A DNA stretch of 64,000 nt from NCBI GenBank assembly GCA_003952965.2, contig CM025850.1:24864252-24928251 (forward strand). The letters are read 5' to 3'. Positions 1 through 12,117 of this stretch are shown here, in pieces. This DNA is from Morella rubra (taxonomy: Eukaryota > Streptophyta > Magnoliopsida > Fagales > Myricaceae). The position numbers were made by a program, and so were the translations under genes. Below the pieces are notes generated by a model. It had not been told where the DNA came from, made no database searches, and saw only the letters and a program-made list of their open reading frames with translations. Numbering within the stretch: the stretch's first letter is position 1; every line of letters starts with the position of its first letter.

Positions 1-65
1 AGTTACTGAGTAGACTACTTTATCCACTATTTACAAATATTTTATGTGATGTTTATTAAAAGAGC

Positions 66-361
66 ATTTCCCATTATGCTGCAATTTTTATTCTGTTATA
101 GGCTGACATACCTATGCTGTTAAAGTCTATTCTGTTTTATTGACACTTGGGAGAATTTTCAGTTTTATTTAGCAAAAATATTGCAGCAAAATAGTATTAT
201 GTTTTATATCATTATTTCCCCTTATGCTGCAATTTTTGTTCTGTTGTAGGCTGACATATCTGTATCGTTCAAGTCTGATCTGTTTTATTGGCACGTAGGA
301 GAATTTCCACTTTTATTTAACAAAAATATTGCAGCATAATAGTATTTGCATTTTTAGTTGG
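66..361. repeat. Nested 148-bp direct repeat, two diverged copies
   Basis: Units at about 66-213 and 214-361 share the blocks TATGCTGCAATTTTT, GGCTGACAT, CTGTTTTATTG and AAAATATTGCAGCA in the same order. The pair was present before the 1660-bp duplication, since it recurs at about 1726-2021. It is non-coding and lies upstream of the Myb/SANT-like exon, probably in its intron. Confidence 0.75.
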
Positions 362-414
362 CTTTGGAAAACATTTCTGCAACCCATAAGTGTTGTTATG
401 TCAGGTGAATCCTA

Positions 415-600
415 AACTGCAAAGGTTCAAGATGAAGGGTTGTTACCGCATATATATTCAATCGGTCCACTGCTATTGGTGCACTTGCCATCAAACAATA
501 GTGATGAGGAACAGCACCTTGATGATAGATGGCAATATTGCATCAATGCAGAAGCTCAGGTGCCATCACAAATGGAAAGGTCTGCAGCCAAGCACTTTAT
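415..600 (+). pseudogene. Myb/SANT-like exon, second broken copy
   Basis: This is the copy-1 equivalent of the exon at 2075. The acceptor (ATGTCAG) and the first codons VNPKLQRFKMKGC are kept. After that, several short blocks of about 5-20 bases present in the other copy are absent, and the frame is lost. The flanking remnants are otherwise nearly unchanged, so the damage is almost entirely deletions. It has no coding value. Confidence 0.65.
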
Positions 601-2074
601 TCATCCATCCCCCAAAAAGACGCCCCCCCCCCCTCCCAATGGTTTTGGTCAATAGTAGGTTCGTATGAGAGGCAGGGATCAAGGTTCCAGGCAGCACTCC
701 CTTGCCTCGGTTGCCGACGAGAGGGCAGAGAGCTTGGGGGCGCAAGAGGGCTAGAGTACTAAGTGGCTACTCCCATGGGGTAACACGAGCATCTTCTAGT
801 TCGCAAGACACCGTAAGGACAGGCCCTATCACCAGATCGTTCAAGGTACTAACCCATTTACAAGCAGCACCTTTTTGTTGGTTGAGATTTTACAAACTTA
901 GTAATGGTAATGTATTTTATTTTCAATTCCCATCTGCAGCAGTACAACTTACAAAGCCATACGCAGAAGCTAGTAGAGGATAGACAAAAGTGCTTGGTTC
1001 AGTATCTGAAGAAAGGCATTAGACGTGGCAAGGTGGGTTGCCAAACCTAATGGCCATTCTTTGTAACTGATGCAGCTATCTGTTTATTTATAGAAATCAC
1101 AAAAATTCTATTAGCTATTTGTTTATAAAAATTATGATACTTTTTGTTATGGAAATGGAAGGTTTGGATGGTTGTTTTAACAAGCATTAATAGTCACTCA
1201 CTAATTGGTTATGTGCGGATGGAAGAGGACAGGGATTCGAAACTGTGAAATGCATCCCTAGAGGCGTTATTTGTGGAACTGCTCATGGAAGAGTCAAATG
1301 CAGGGTGCATAATTAATGCCAAGTTTAACATTCATGCACAAGCCACAATCACAGCGGCACTTAACCGCAGTGGGCTTACCAAATTCTGGCTAACGAGTAA
1401 CAACGAAGCAAGTGCAGGGAAAATAGAATCAAATGAAGAGAAATCACAGTGATTTCGTATTTGTGTTAAAACAAACTGGGTTCAGGTGAAGGCTAGAGGC
1501 AGACACAATTGAGGGGACGGATAAGGCTTAGGTACATTTGATGAGTGTAGGTCCTGAAAATTGCTTGTTGTGAATCTGTTTACCGCTTTATCAATTATTG
1601 GACATTTTTTAGGGAATGTTTATCAAATTGCTTGAGATGAAAGCTTTATCAAATTGCTTGAGTTACTGAGTAGACTACTTTATCCACTATTTACAAATAT
1701 TTTATGTGATGTTTATTAAAAGAGCATTTCCCATTATGCTGCAATTTTTATTCTGTTATAGGCTGACATACCTATGCTGTTAAAGTCTATTCTGTTTTAT
1801 TGACACTTGGGAGAATTTTCAGTTTTATTTAGCAAAAATATTGCAGCAAAATAGTATTATGTTTTATATCATTATTTCCCCTTATGCTGCAATTTTTGTT
1901 CTGTTGTAGGCTGACATATCTGTATCGTTCAAGTCTGATCTGTTTTATTGGCACGTAGGAGAATTTCCACTTTTATTTAGCAAAAATATTGCAGCATAAT
2001 AGTATTTGCATTTTTAGTTGGCTTTGGAGAACATTTCTGCAACCCATAAGTGTTGTTATGTCAGGTGAATCCTA

Positions 2075-2636
2075 AACTGCAAAGGTTCAAGATGAAGGGT
2101 TGTCCCTACTACCGCATTCTTGGGCATATATTCAATCGGTCCACTGCTATTGGTGCACTAGCAATGCCATCATCGGTGAACTCGTCGAATAGTGATGAGG
2201 AACAGCACCTTGAACGAGCCCTGATAGATGGCACTGTCCATATTGATATTGAAACTTTGCTAGAAGTCAATGCACCCCTTGAAGCTCAACTACAGAACTA
2301 CCAACAACCATATGTGCGTATAAGCGCATGAGTCATAGGTCATGCAGCCTTGGGTCCAAAGGGAAGAAAGCGAAGTTGGAGTCCGAGATGAGGGATACGT
2401 GTTGCGCCATGACAAATTTATGCAATTCTAAGTTCTTTGAGCATGCGTATTAGTGGGAACCCCCCATAAGCCAGTGCATCCGCTAGCTAAGCAACTTAGA
2501 TCCTCCTTTGCTAGAGGACCAATATGAGAATGCAGTGGATTGCTTGCTCTAGGACAAGGACATGTAGAGTGCGTTGATGGCAATGCCAGTTGAAAGGAGG
2601 ATGGTGCGACTATCTCTTGTTGGAGGTGGGGTCTGA
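2075..2636 (+). pseudogene. Myb/SANT-like DNA-binding protein, decayed 3' exon
   Basis: An exon follows a good acceptor (TTATGTCAG, 2066-2074). It reads VNPKLQRFKMKGCPYYRILG, then an IFNRSTAIGALAMPSS block and an NSDEEQHLE acidic stretch. This is the pattern that follows the Myb/SANT-like domain in the plant family related to Harbinger-associated MYB proteins. A stop (TGA) ends this frame at 2331. Family-like sequence continues in other frames: GKKAKLESEMRD near 2362, then LLEDQYENAVDCLL and MAMPVERRM up to a stop at 2634-2636, with two internal TAG codons. The order matches one protein's C-terminal half, so this is a relic with at least one frame change and several stops. No Myb-domain exon is visible upstream within the window. 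The family assignment is from memory of typical members and is moderately sure. Confidence 0.6.
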
Positions 2637-4420
2637 TCTGTCCAAGCGGTGTGGGCAGAGAAGTGAGGAGTGACACTAATGACATATGGGTGGTGAGGAT
2701 ATAAATTAGCGTAGGCAATGTGTTATGGGACTGTTAGTGCATGCCGGAAGTTTTGGATGCCTTTCTGGGGCAAGATACAGGTTGTGACATTAACTCGGCT
2801 TCTATTTATGTATACTACTACTCTATGTTTAACTTATGTGTAGTGGGGACCGCCAAATGATTATGCAAAACTTGCCAATTCAAGGTGACTGCTTATGCAA
2901 CACCTTGAGTTATTATATGTTATTGAGATGCAATTTTTATGTTAATTTTATCAATTTACTCAACTTATTTATCTATCCTTTGGAATCTCTGGGTGTCAGA
3001 TGGATTTTAGATATGACTGAACTAACAGTCTGGCCTATAGCCATTAATTAAACGACCATGTTAGACACTTCAAATAATTTTTTTCACAAGTTTGTTCCAG
3101 GGTTCAATAGAGGTCTTTCTTTAAACAACATGGATGCTCTGTGGTATAAAAATTAGTTAATTTGTATGTGGCCAATGGAGTTTCATGCTGCCCCCTTATG
3201 TCCCAGGTCAAAGGTTTTCTCTTTCGAGCAGTATGACTTCATAACCTAAGTTGCTGCTTCACAGATTTTTTCCTTGACCTGCTGCATGATTGTTAGTACA
3301 TCTACCAGCTAAATTGGGGTTGTAGTTGCAGAAAAATACTTACAATAATGTTTATTGCTAGGAGGAAATTGAATGGATTTTTCCTTCTTATTACACATTC
3401 ATAGTTACAACCTTGAGTATACTGCAATAAATAGGGTTGTTAAACCAACTCTCATACAAGCTCCAGACAATTCAGTCATCTGTCCATATATAAAGCCACC
3501 TTTTATACTGGTGTATTTGTTCATTAATTACTCAAGATCTTTCTTCATTTCCATATAAAGATTATTTACTTGAGAAATTCATTTATAAGCTCTATGTTGT
3601 TTGTTGTCTATTCTATGAGAGAAGAGAGAACCACAAAATGAACCAAAAGATGAGTTGGTTTGTACTGAATATCTAGAATAGTCTTCAGATTGTCTGTAGC
3701 AATTGGACAGGATTGGCATCATGTTTTGCTTAATTTATATGCTTGTAACATATAAATTTATCTTTCCCATACGCTTTTTTCAGTTTCAAGGAAGAATTTC
3801 TATTTTCAATTGAGTCGCAGTAGTTAAGCACTGAAGGAATGTCTTACCCTCAAACTATGATTGAGTAAACTATGATTGAGTTATAGTAGTTTCAAGGAAC
3901 TTTCATATAAGTTTCTTGATTACTATACACTTATTAAAAAAAAAAAAAAAGGTTTCTTGATTACTTTACAATTGCTTTAGCAATATCAATTGATTACTTA
4001 AAGGTTTTGATTTTATTATGAATAAGCCAAAGGAATTGGTCAGTTTTCTCGTGTTACTCAATCAACTTATATGCAAGTTCACCGTGACATATTGGGTGAA
4101 GTATTTCCTACTATTGCTGGTAGGATATTTAACTAAAGCTTTTTCACTAAAGCTTTTTCATCTAATGTTTGTTCATTAGATGAATGCTTACGCGGTCTTT
4201 GCTTTTGACATTAAATTAGGAAGGAGGGACTCAGGTGGTGCAACGAATCTACCCTTTCAACCAAAAACACCACATCATCCTCACCCTCTTTTTCTTCTTC
4301 TCCTCATTGTGCTTCTTGGAAAGCAGGTTTGTTTTCCCCTTAGTTCTCATATATAATGGCAAGGTATAGTTCATCATTGCTACTCAACAAATAAAAGTAC
4401 GACCTTTTTTAGTCAATATG
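2637..4420. other. Non-coding stretch, nothing recognised
   Basis: AT-rich sequence with stops in all frames. It has a 15-A run near 3935-3949 but no matching target-site repeats. Short open frames such as 2836-3051 and 3373-3558 resemble no family known to me. Confidence 0.5.
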
Positions 4421-4696
4421 TGTTGTATTGCCTTGTATATAATTAGTTACAATTAGTGCTTGTATATAGCTAGTTGACCAGTTAGCTGGACACATGTACA
4501 GAGTAGGAAAGTTTATTGTAGTTGTTTTATATATATTACAAACACCTGTACAGATGAGTTAGTTCAGTCGAAGAAAATTACAGAAGTGTTCTTCTCCAAG
4601 TCAGTGAACTGTAGAAGTTGTCTTCTTCAAGACTTCGCATTGTCCTTGAATTCTTGTTTCTCTTATGTAATCTTCTGCAATTTGGCTGAGGTTTAC
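4421..4696 (+). mobile_element. Possible solo LTR, copia-like
   Basis: The segment begins TGTTGTATTG and can end in TTTACA. It has the look of short plant copia LTRs: an AT-rich promoter-like centre (TTTTATATATATTAC) and a pyrimidine-rich 3' half with many TTCTTC blocks. I see no target-site duplication and no second copy in the window, so this is only a candidate. Confidence 0.3.
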
Positions 4697-5435
4697 ATTC
4701 TTAATGAAATACCCAAAAAAACAAAACCAAAAAAAGATGATTAGTACGAAGAGATCCTAAAAAATCTCATACATATACAAGACAGACATAGACACAGAAA
4801 ACATAAAAAGTACACAACATATAAGTGAGAGACTAACCTCCAACGCCAACATCCGAGTTTCAAAGAGAAAGATAGAGGTGGGGGCCGAGACACAGACATA
4901 GGAGCGAAAAGGAGAGATAGAGACAAAGGAGAAGGCAAAAGAGTGTGAAGCGTGCATGCAAACAATGGGGAAAATGAGCCGAACCTTTTATCTGATATTA
5001 TATGAAGTTATTGTAGGTTAAGAAATTGAATTGATCATATATGAATTTTGTTTAAACAAACTCAATCTTTTGTTTTAAACAAATTTCAATCTTTTTACAC
5101 CAACTTTGAAAATTTTCATTTATTGTTTTTTAATTAAAAATATTTCACCAATCTTATCTCTTATGGATTTACATAACCCTTTTTTTTCTCATTTTTTACC
5201 AAAAAATGAGACCGTCAACAGAAAGTCACAAAAGTGATGTGCTTCCTAAGATTTTGTAGCCCGATACAGGTCTTTAATGCATTGATAACGGTTCTTAATA
5301 TAGTTGGCATTGGGAAATGCGGTCGATGCATAGGAGGCGTGAGGATAGTGTTTTAGAATTTATGTTTGTATGGCAAAACGTTCTGCAAATACAAAAAAAG
5401 GACTCCAAAACGTTGTGAGCCACAATCCAAACATA
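4697..5435. other. Non-coding stretch before the LTR array
   Basis: AT-rich sequence with no recognisable gene or repeat. The minus-strand open frames at 4741-4965 are low-complexity and look random. Confidence 0.45.
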
Positions 5436-8400
5436 GCCGCAATTTTTCTCTTTCATGCATAGATTTCATCAAAACCTTCATCATGCTTCGCTATGGTCCG
5501 ATCGAGCTGAAATTTGGAGGGGACGTTCATGACACAAGGAGCTATAATTGGAACGGTGGAGATCAGATTACGACCTCGAGAATGGCAGTTTGTGATCGTG
5601 AATAGTAACCGCAAGTTTTGGTATTTTCTCTATGTTTTTCCAATGTATTTGCCAAGATTGATGTCATCTTGAAGAGATATGAGTAGCCTCTTGTTGTGAC
5701 CAGAGAATATTTTGTGTATGCATTATTTGTTTGATAGTAGAGATTTTGACTGGACTAGGTCCCATGATTTTTTCTTCCTCACCCTAAGGAAGTTTTCTGA
5801 GTAAATATTGCTTTTGTTATTTTGGCTTGTTGTGATTTATTATTTGAGACTATTTTCATTACATATAACTGTTGAGATTGCGCTCTATTCACTTGCATCT
5901 AGAAAGAATATTTATTCCGCTGTTTATTTGTCGTTATTTTTCTCAACAAAGTGGTATCAGAACTGTCTTGGATGATAAATTACTGGAAATTGAGCAAGTT
6001 CACCCTAGTGATAATGGTTATGATACATTGACAAATGTGCTACCAAGGTAGAAGCTTGAAGATTGTTGTTCGAACGCTGGAATGACAATTTTCTCCACAT
6101 AGTAGGAAGGGAGAGATTTGTTGGGTAAATTTCTTCCATGTGAAGGAAAGCCCAATTGGGGGTTTTTTAATAAGGCCCAAAGCTCATTAGGATTTTAACT
6201 TATAACCACGAGGAGGAGTTTAAGTTGTACGAATTGAAGAGAGAAATAGAAGAGAATGAGGCAGTTTTTCTCTTTCACACCCAGGTTTCATCAAAGCCTT
6301 GATCCCACTTCATCTGTCTTCCGATCGCACAGAAACTTGGAGAAGACGTTCATGACACAAGGAGTTATAATCTGAAAGGAGGAGATCAGATTAGGAGCTC
6401 GGGAACTTGGGTTCGTTGTCGTGAACAGTAATCGAGAGTTTTGGTATTTTCTCTATGTTTTTTCGTTGTACTTGCCGAAATTGATATCATCTAGAGGAGA
6501 TATGAGTTGTAGCCTCTAGCTGTGACTCGAGAAGACTTTGTGTACCCATTCTTTGGTTGATAAAGGAGATTTTATCTGGACTAGGTCCCGTAGTTTTTTC
6601 TTCCTCACACCAAGGAAGTTTTCCAAGTAAAAATTGCTTGTGTTGTTCTAGCTTGGTGTGATTGATTATCTTGAGATTATTTTTAGTACATATAATGTTG
6701 AGATTGCGCTCTATTTGCTTGTATCAAGAGAGAATAATTATTCCGCTGTTTATTTGTCCCTATCTCTTTCAAAAAGTGGAATTGGAGCTGTCTGAATGAT
6801 AAATTACTGAAAATTGAGTAAGTTCACACTGATGATAATGGTTCTGATATATTAACAAAAGTGCTACAAAGACAGAAGCTTGAAGATTGTTGTTCGATCG
6901 CCGGGATGACAATTTTCACCGCATAGTTGGCAGGGCCAGATTTGTTGGGTTAATTCCTTCCATGTGAAGGAAAGCCCAATTATGGGTTTTTTTTTAATAA
7001 GGCCCAAAGCCCATTAGGGTTTTAACTTACAATCATAAGGAGAAATTTTAAGTTGTACTGATTGAAAAGAGAAAGAGGCAGTTTTTCTCTTTCACGCCTA
7101 AGTTTTATCAAAGCTGATCCGCTTCGTCTGTGGTCCAATCGAGCTGAAATGTGACGGAGATCAGATTGGGAGCTCGGGAACTGAAGTTCGTTGTTGTAAA
7201 CAATAATTGCAAGTTTTGGTATTTTTACTATGTTTTTCCGTTGTATTTGCCAAGATTGATATCATCTTTGAAGAGATATGAGTTGTGCCTCTAGTTGCGA
7301 CTAGAGAAGACTTTGTGTACCATTATTTGGTTGATAGTGGAGATTTTGACTGAACTAGGTCCCGTTGTTTTTTCTTCCTTACATTGGGGAAGTTTTTCAC
7401 TTAAAAATTACTTGTGTTGTTCTAACTTTTTGTAGTTAATTATCTTGAGATTATTTTCAGTACATATAATTGAGATTGTGCTCTATTCATTTGCATCTAA
7501 AGAGAAGAATTATTCTGTTGTTTTTTGTTGTTAGCTCTCTCACAAAGTGGAATCAAAGCTGTCTTGAATGATAAATTACTAGAACTTGAGCAAGTTCACA
7601 CTGATGACAATGGTTCTGATATGTTGACGAAAGTGCTATCAAGGCAGAAGCTTGAAGATTGTTGTTCGATCACGGGATAGCTATTTCCTCCACATAGTAG
7701 GAAGGGGAAGATTTGTTGGGTTAATTCCTTCCATGTGAAGGAAAGTCCAATTGGGTTTTTTAATAATGCCCAAAGCTCATTAGGGTTTTAACTTATAACT
7801 TAAGAAGGAGTTTTAAGTTGTACGGATTGAAGAGAGAAAGAGAGAAAAAGACAGTTTTTCTCTTTTCACGCCCAGGTTTCATCAAAGCCTTGATCCCACT
7901 TTATCTGTGGTCCGATCGTATGAAACTTTGGAGAAGACGTTCATGACACAAGGAGTTTAATCTAAATGGAGGAGATCAGATTAGGAGCTCAGGAACTGAG
8001 GTTCGTTGTCGTTAACAGTAACCGAGAGTTTTGGTAGTTTTGTTTTTCTATTATACTTGCCAAGATTGATATCATCATGAAGAGATATGAGTTGTAGCCT
8101 TTAGTTGTGATTAGAGAAGACTTTATGTACCCATTATTTGGTTGATAATGGAGATTTTAACTGGACTAGGTCCCGTAGTTTTTTCTTCCTCACACTTGGG
8201 AAGTTTTCCTCGTAAAAATTGCTTGTGTTGTTCTGTCTTGGTGTAATTGATTATCTTGAGATTATTTTTCAGTACATATAATTGTTGAGATTGCGCTCTA
8301 TTTGCTTGCATCTAGAGAGAAGAATTATTCCGCTGTTTATTTTTCACTATCTCTCTCAACAAAGTGGAATCAGCGTTGTCTTGAATGATAAATTACTGGA

Positions 8401-10775
8401 AATTGAGCAAGTTCACACTGATGATAATGGTTCTGATATGTTAACAAAAGTGCTACAAAGGCAGAAGCTTGAATATTGTTGTTCGATCGCCGATATGACA
8501 ATTTTCACCGCATAGTCGGAAGGGGTAGATTTGTTGGATTAATTCCTTCCATGTGAAGGAAAGTCTAATTGGGAGTTTTTTTAATAAGGCCCAAAGCCCA
8601 TTAGAGTTTTAACTTATAACCTTAAGGAGGAGTTTTAAGTTGTACGGATTGAAGAGAAAAAAACAATTCTATCTCTTTCGCACTCAGGTTTCATCAAAAC
8701 TTTGATCCCGCTTTGTCTTTGGTCCAATCGAGCTGAAATTTGGAGAAAATGTTCACGACACAAGGAGCTGTAATCTGAATGGTGGAAATCAGATTGCGAG
8801 CTCGGGAACTGGGGTTCGTTGTCATGAACATTATTTACGAGTTTTGGTATTTTCTCTATTTTTTTTCCCGCTATATTTTTCAAGATTGATGTCATCTTGA
8901 AGAGATATGAGTTGTAGCCTCTAGTTGTGTCTAGAGAATACTTTGTGTACCCATTATTTGGTTGATAGTGGAGATTTTGACTGGACTAGGTCCCGTGTTT
9001 TTTCTTCCTCACATTGGGGAAGTTTTCCACATAAAAATTGCTTGTATTGTTCTGGCTTGGTGTGATTGATTATCTTGAGATTATTTTCAGTACATATAAT
9101 TGTTGAGATTGTGCTCTATTCGCTTGCATCTAGAGAGAAGAATTATTCCGTTATTTATTTGTCGTTATCTCTGTCAACAAAATGGTATCATAGCTGTCTT
9201 AAAAGATAAATTACTAGAACTTGAGCAAGTTCACACTGATGAAAATGGTTATGATATATTGACGAAAGCGCTACCAAGGCAGAAGCTTGAAGATTGTTGT
9301 TCGATCATTGGGATGGCTATTTCCTCCACATAGTCAAAAGGGTGAGATTTGTTGGGTTAATTCCTTCCATGTGAAGGAAAGCCTAATTGAGGGTTTTTTA
9401 ATATGATCCAAAGCCCATTAGGATTTTAACTTATAACCATAAGAAGGAGTTTAAGCTGTATGGATTGAAGAGATAAATAGAAGAAAAAGAGGCAGTTTTT
9501 CTCTTTCACGCCCAAGTTTTTATCAAAGCTTGATCCTGCTTCGTCTTTGGTCCAATTATGCTGAAATTTGGAGGAGATGTTCACGACACAAGGAGCTATA
9601 ATCTGAACGGTGGAGATCAGATTAAGAGCTCGGGAACTGGGGTTCGCTGTCGTGAACCATAATTGTTAGTTTTGGTATTTTTACTATTTTTTTCCATTGT
9701 ATTTTCCTAAGATTGATATCATCTTGAAGAGATATGAGTTGTAGCCTCTAGTTGTACTAGAGAAGACTTTGTGTACCCATTATTTGGTTATAGTGGAGAT
9801 TTTGACTGGACTAGATCCCGAAGTTTTCCACTTAAAAATTACTTGTGTTGTTCTAGCTTGGTGTGATTGATTATCTTGAGATTATTTTCAGTACTATAAA
9901 TGTTGAGATTACGTTCTATTGGCTTGCATCTAGAGAGAAGAATTATTTCCCTGTTTATTTGTTGATATCTCTCTTAACAAAGTTGTATCAGAGCTGTCTT
10001 GAATGATAAATTACTAGAACTTGAGCAAGTTAACACTGATGATAATGGTTCTGATATGTTGACAAAAGCGCTACCAAGGCAGAAGCTTGAAGATTGTTGT
10101 TCGATCGCCAGGATGGCAATTTCCTCCACATAGTCAGAAGGGGGAGATTTGTTGTGTTAATTCCTTCCATGTGAAAGAAAACCAATTGGGGGTTTTTTAA
10201 TAAGATCCAAAGCCCATTAGGGTTTTAGCTTATAACCATGACGATGAGTTTTAAGTTGTACGGATTGAAGAGAGAAATAGAAGAGAAAGATGCAATTTTC
10301 CTCTTTCACGCCCTTGTTTCTTCAAAGCCTTGATCCCGCTTCATCTGTGGTCCAATCAAGCTGAAATTTGGAGAAGACGTTTACAACACAAGGAGCTATA
10401 ATCTGAACTGGGGTTCATTGTCCTGAACAGTAATCGTGAGTTTTGGTATTTTCTCTATATTTTTCCGTTGTATTTGTCAAGATTGATATCATCTTAAAGA
10501 GATATAAGTTGTCGCCTCTAGTTTTGACTAGAGAAGACTTTGTGTACCTATTATTTGGTTGATAGTGGAGATTTTGATTGGACTAGGTCCCTGGTTTTTT
10601 TTTCCTCACACAGGAAAGTTTTTCACATAAAAATTGCTTGTGTTGTTCTGGCTTGGTGTGATTGATTATCTTGAGATTATTTTTAGTACATATAATTGGT
10701 TTGATTGCGCTCTATTCACTTGCATCTAGTGAGAAGAATTATTCCTCTGTTTATTTGTCGTTATCTCTGTCAACA
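5436..10775 (+). mobile_element. Tandem array of seven copia LTRs with ~170-bp internal segments
   Basis: Seven LTR copies lie head to tail: a 5'-truncated one at about 5436-5948, then 6119-6773, 6943-7544, 7714-8361, 8532-9179, 9350-9979 and 10150-10775. Full copies are about 600-655 bp, begin TGTTGGGTTAATTCCTTCC and end in CAACA. The six spacers (5949-6118, 6774-6942, 7545-7713, 8362-8531, 9180-9349, 9980-10149) share one layout: a tRNA-iMet-type primer site (TGGTATCAGAGC or close), the last 45 or so codons of a copia pol C-terminus (LLELEQVHTDDNG, DMLTKALPRQKLE), a purine tract (GGAAGGGGGAGA) and the next LTR. All other gag-pol sequence is absent, so the units are fossils that cannot move by themselves. 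Copies differ from one another by many substitutions, so the array is not recent. I found no flanking target-site repeat. Confidence 0.92.
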
Positions 10776-11546
10776 TGTTCGACATGTAGCTCCTTTTATA
10801 TCCCGCTTAATTGCATGATTTAACGAGGAGAGCAAATTATAACTTGAAACAAATATACTTTTCGCCTCTCGACCATTAGGGTTCTGACACTTTGCACCCT
10901 AAACTTTAATTTCATTACATTTCACCCTTCAACTACGTTTACACTTTGGTTAATTTGGACGAAAATTACTATTTTGGTGAAGTGAAATGACAAATTTCAT
11001 TTTTTCAAAAAACTCCTTTTCAATGTTTAAATTGTCATGTGAAACTCTTTTCAACCCTGAAATTTTAAATTGGCCCTCTCCCAAAAAAATAAGTGGCTCA
11101 AATTTACCCCCTTTCAAACCTCAATATACAATCCCATCTTCGAAATAACAACTAAGTCAAATTTAACCATTTTAGAATCAAAATAAGGACAAATGATCAT
11201 AAGTGAAATAAAATATTACATTATGATGTAATTAATATCGATTTTTTACTTTTGTTTATTTTTTCTTTCTCTTGATTTCACCCTTTTTTAATAACCCTCT
11301 AGATTTCACCTCACTCTTAAATATAGCATTACTAATGTTTAATATTTATGTATTTTTATTTTTTATTTTATTTTATTTTTTAAGGATTAATTGAATTATT
11401 ATAATATACCCTTCATTTATTATTATATGTCTTTATTTTAGATTGCTTTGAGATGGATTTTAAAATATATACTACAGGTTGTACGGTTGAAAAAAATTTA
11501 AATTAATAGAAAATTTATTTGTTTAGGTTTAGTAATTTATATAATG
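10776..11546. other. AT-rich spacer with MITE-like noncoding repeat
   Basis: Bases about 10860-11040 contain phrases common in plant intergenic MITE-type repeats (CACTTTGCACCCTAAACTTT, CATTTCACCCTTCAAC), but I could not find matching inverted ends. The rest is AT-rich and non-coding. Confidence 0.4.
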
Positions 11547-11944
11547 TAGGGGTGTCCAAAGGCCGGTCTGGTCTGGGCTGGCCAAACCGGAGTTGCAGAG
11601 GGCAAAGGGACCGGACCGGTCATGTTAATGAGACCAGACCGGTCTTGACCGGTCCGGTTTAGCCGGTTTCATCGGTTTGGGCCTGTTCGAATTGAGCCAG
11701 TTTCACCTTGGGGGAGGGCGCGAGAATCATTTTAGGTTTTTTTTTTTTTTCCAAAAAAAAAATTAAAAAACCGGTTCGGACCGGTCTGGAGCAGTATACT
11801 CCGGTCCAGTACCAGTTTTTCTATGTATGAAACCGGAATCGGACCGGATTATACCGGTTTCACCGGACTGGCCATTCCGGTAAGCTTTTTCTCACCGGTT
11901 TGTCCAGAACCAGTCTGGTCTGGCCAGTTCTTTGGACACCCCTA
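11547..11944. mobile_element. hAT-type MITE rich in CCGG palindromes
   Basis: A 398-bp non-coding element bounded by perfect inverted ends, TAGGGGTGTCCAAAG and its complement CTTTGGACACCCCTA. It is flanked by a direct TAATG at 11542-11546 and 11945-11949. The inside is packed with ACCGG and GGACCGG motifs in both orientations. These could be the sub-terminal repeats that hAT transposases bind, and they would let the element fold into a long hairpin. TIRs starting TAGGG fit the hAT superfamily, although hAT normally makes 8-bp duplications and I see five. Confidence 0.85.
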
Positions 11945-11946
11945 TA

Positions 11947-12117
11947 ATGGGTCAATCAAAGAAACTTAATGCATTTTTCAAGAAAAATGATAATGATCCA
12001 AGTTCCAAAATGTCTTCGTCAACTTCTAATCTCGAGCTTTATCCTTCTAAGATGATTCCAAGAATTGAATCACAAGAAGTCAATATTTATAATTTAGAAC
12101 GTTCTCCAAGTTTTGTA
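11947..12117 (+). pseudogene. hAT transposase N-terminus (TTF/ZMYM-type), remnant
   Basis: Starting in the right target-site repeat of the MITE, the frame reads MGQSKKLNAFFKKN, then a Ser-rich linker, IESQEVNIYNLERSP. This is the typical beginning of the plant ZMYM1-like/TTF-type zinc-finger hAT transposases (a KxxxLxxFFKR motif followed by an E-x-x-x-x-x-LERDPG-like motif). Similarity stops at about 12117, before the zinc finger. The frame ends at 12168, so only the first 60 or so residues of a protein of about 800 survive. Confidence 0.6.

Larger units (their letters stand above)
1..2331. repeat. Tandem duplication, period 1660 bp
   Basis: The first bases of the window recur at 1661, and the two copies run in parallel: 1 to about 600 matches 1661 to about 2300. 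The first 450 bases are nearly identical. The part that covers the coding exon differs almost only by missing short blocks in copy 1 and hardly by substitutions. The first copy is probably cut by the window edge. Bases 600-1660 are the unique remainder of the unit, with no recognised gene. Confidence 0.9.

Noticed and set aside
3935-3949. Poly(A) run as a retroposon tail
   Set aside because: No target-site repeat and no LINE or SINE body upstream.
8282-9333. 77-residue open frames at 8282 and 9100 as genes
   Set aside because: They are LTR end plus pol tail of the array units read through, not independent genes.
5436-10775. Regularly spaced repeats as a CRISPR array or simple satellite
   Set aside because: The repeats are 600-655-bp LTRs with TG/CA ends, a primer site and a purine tract, and the host is a plant.
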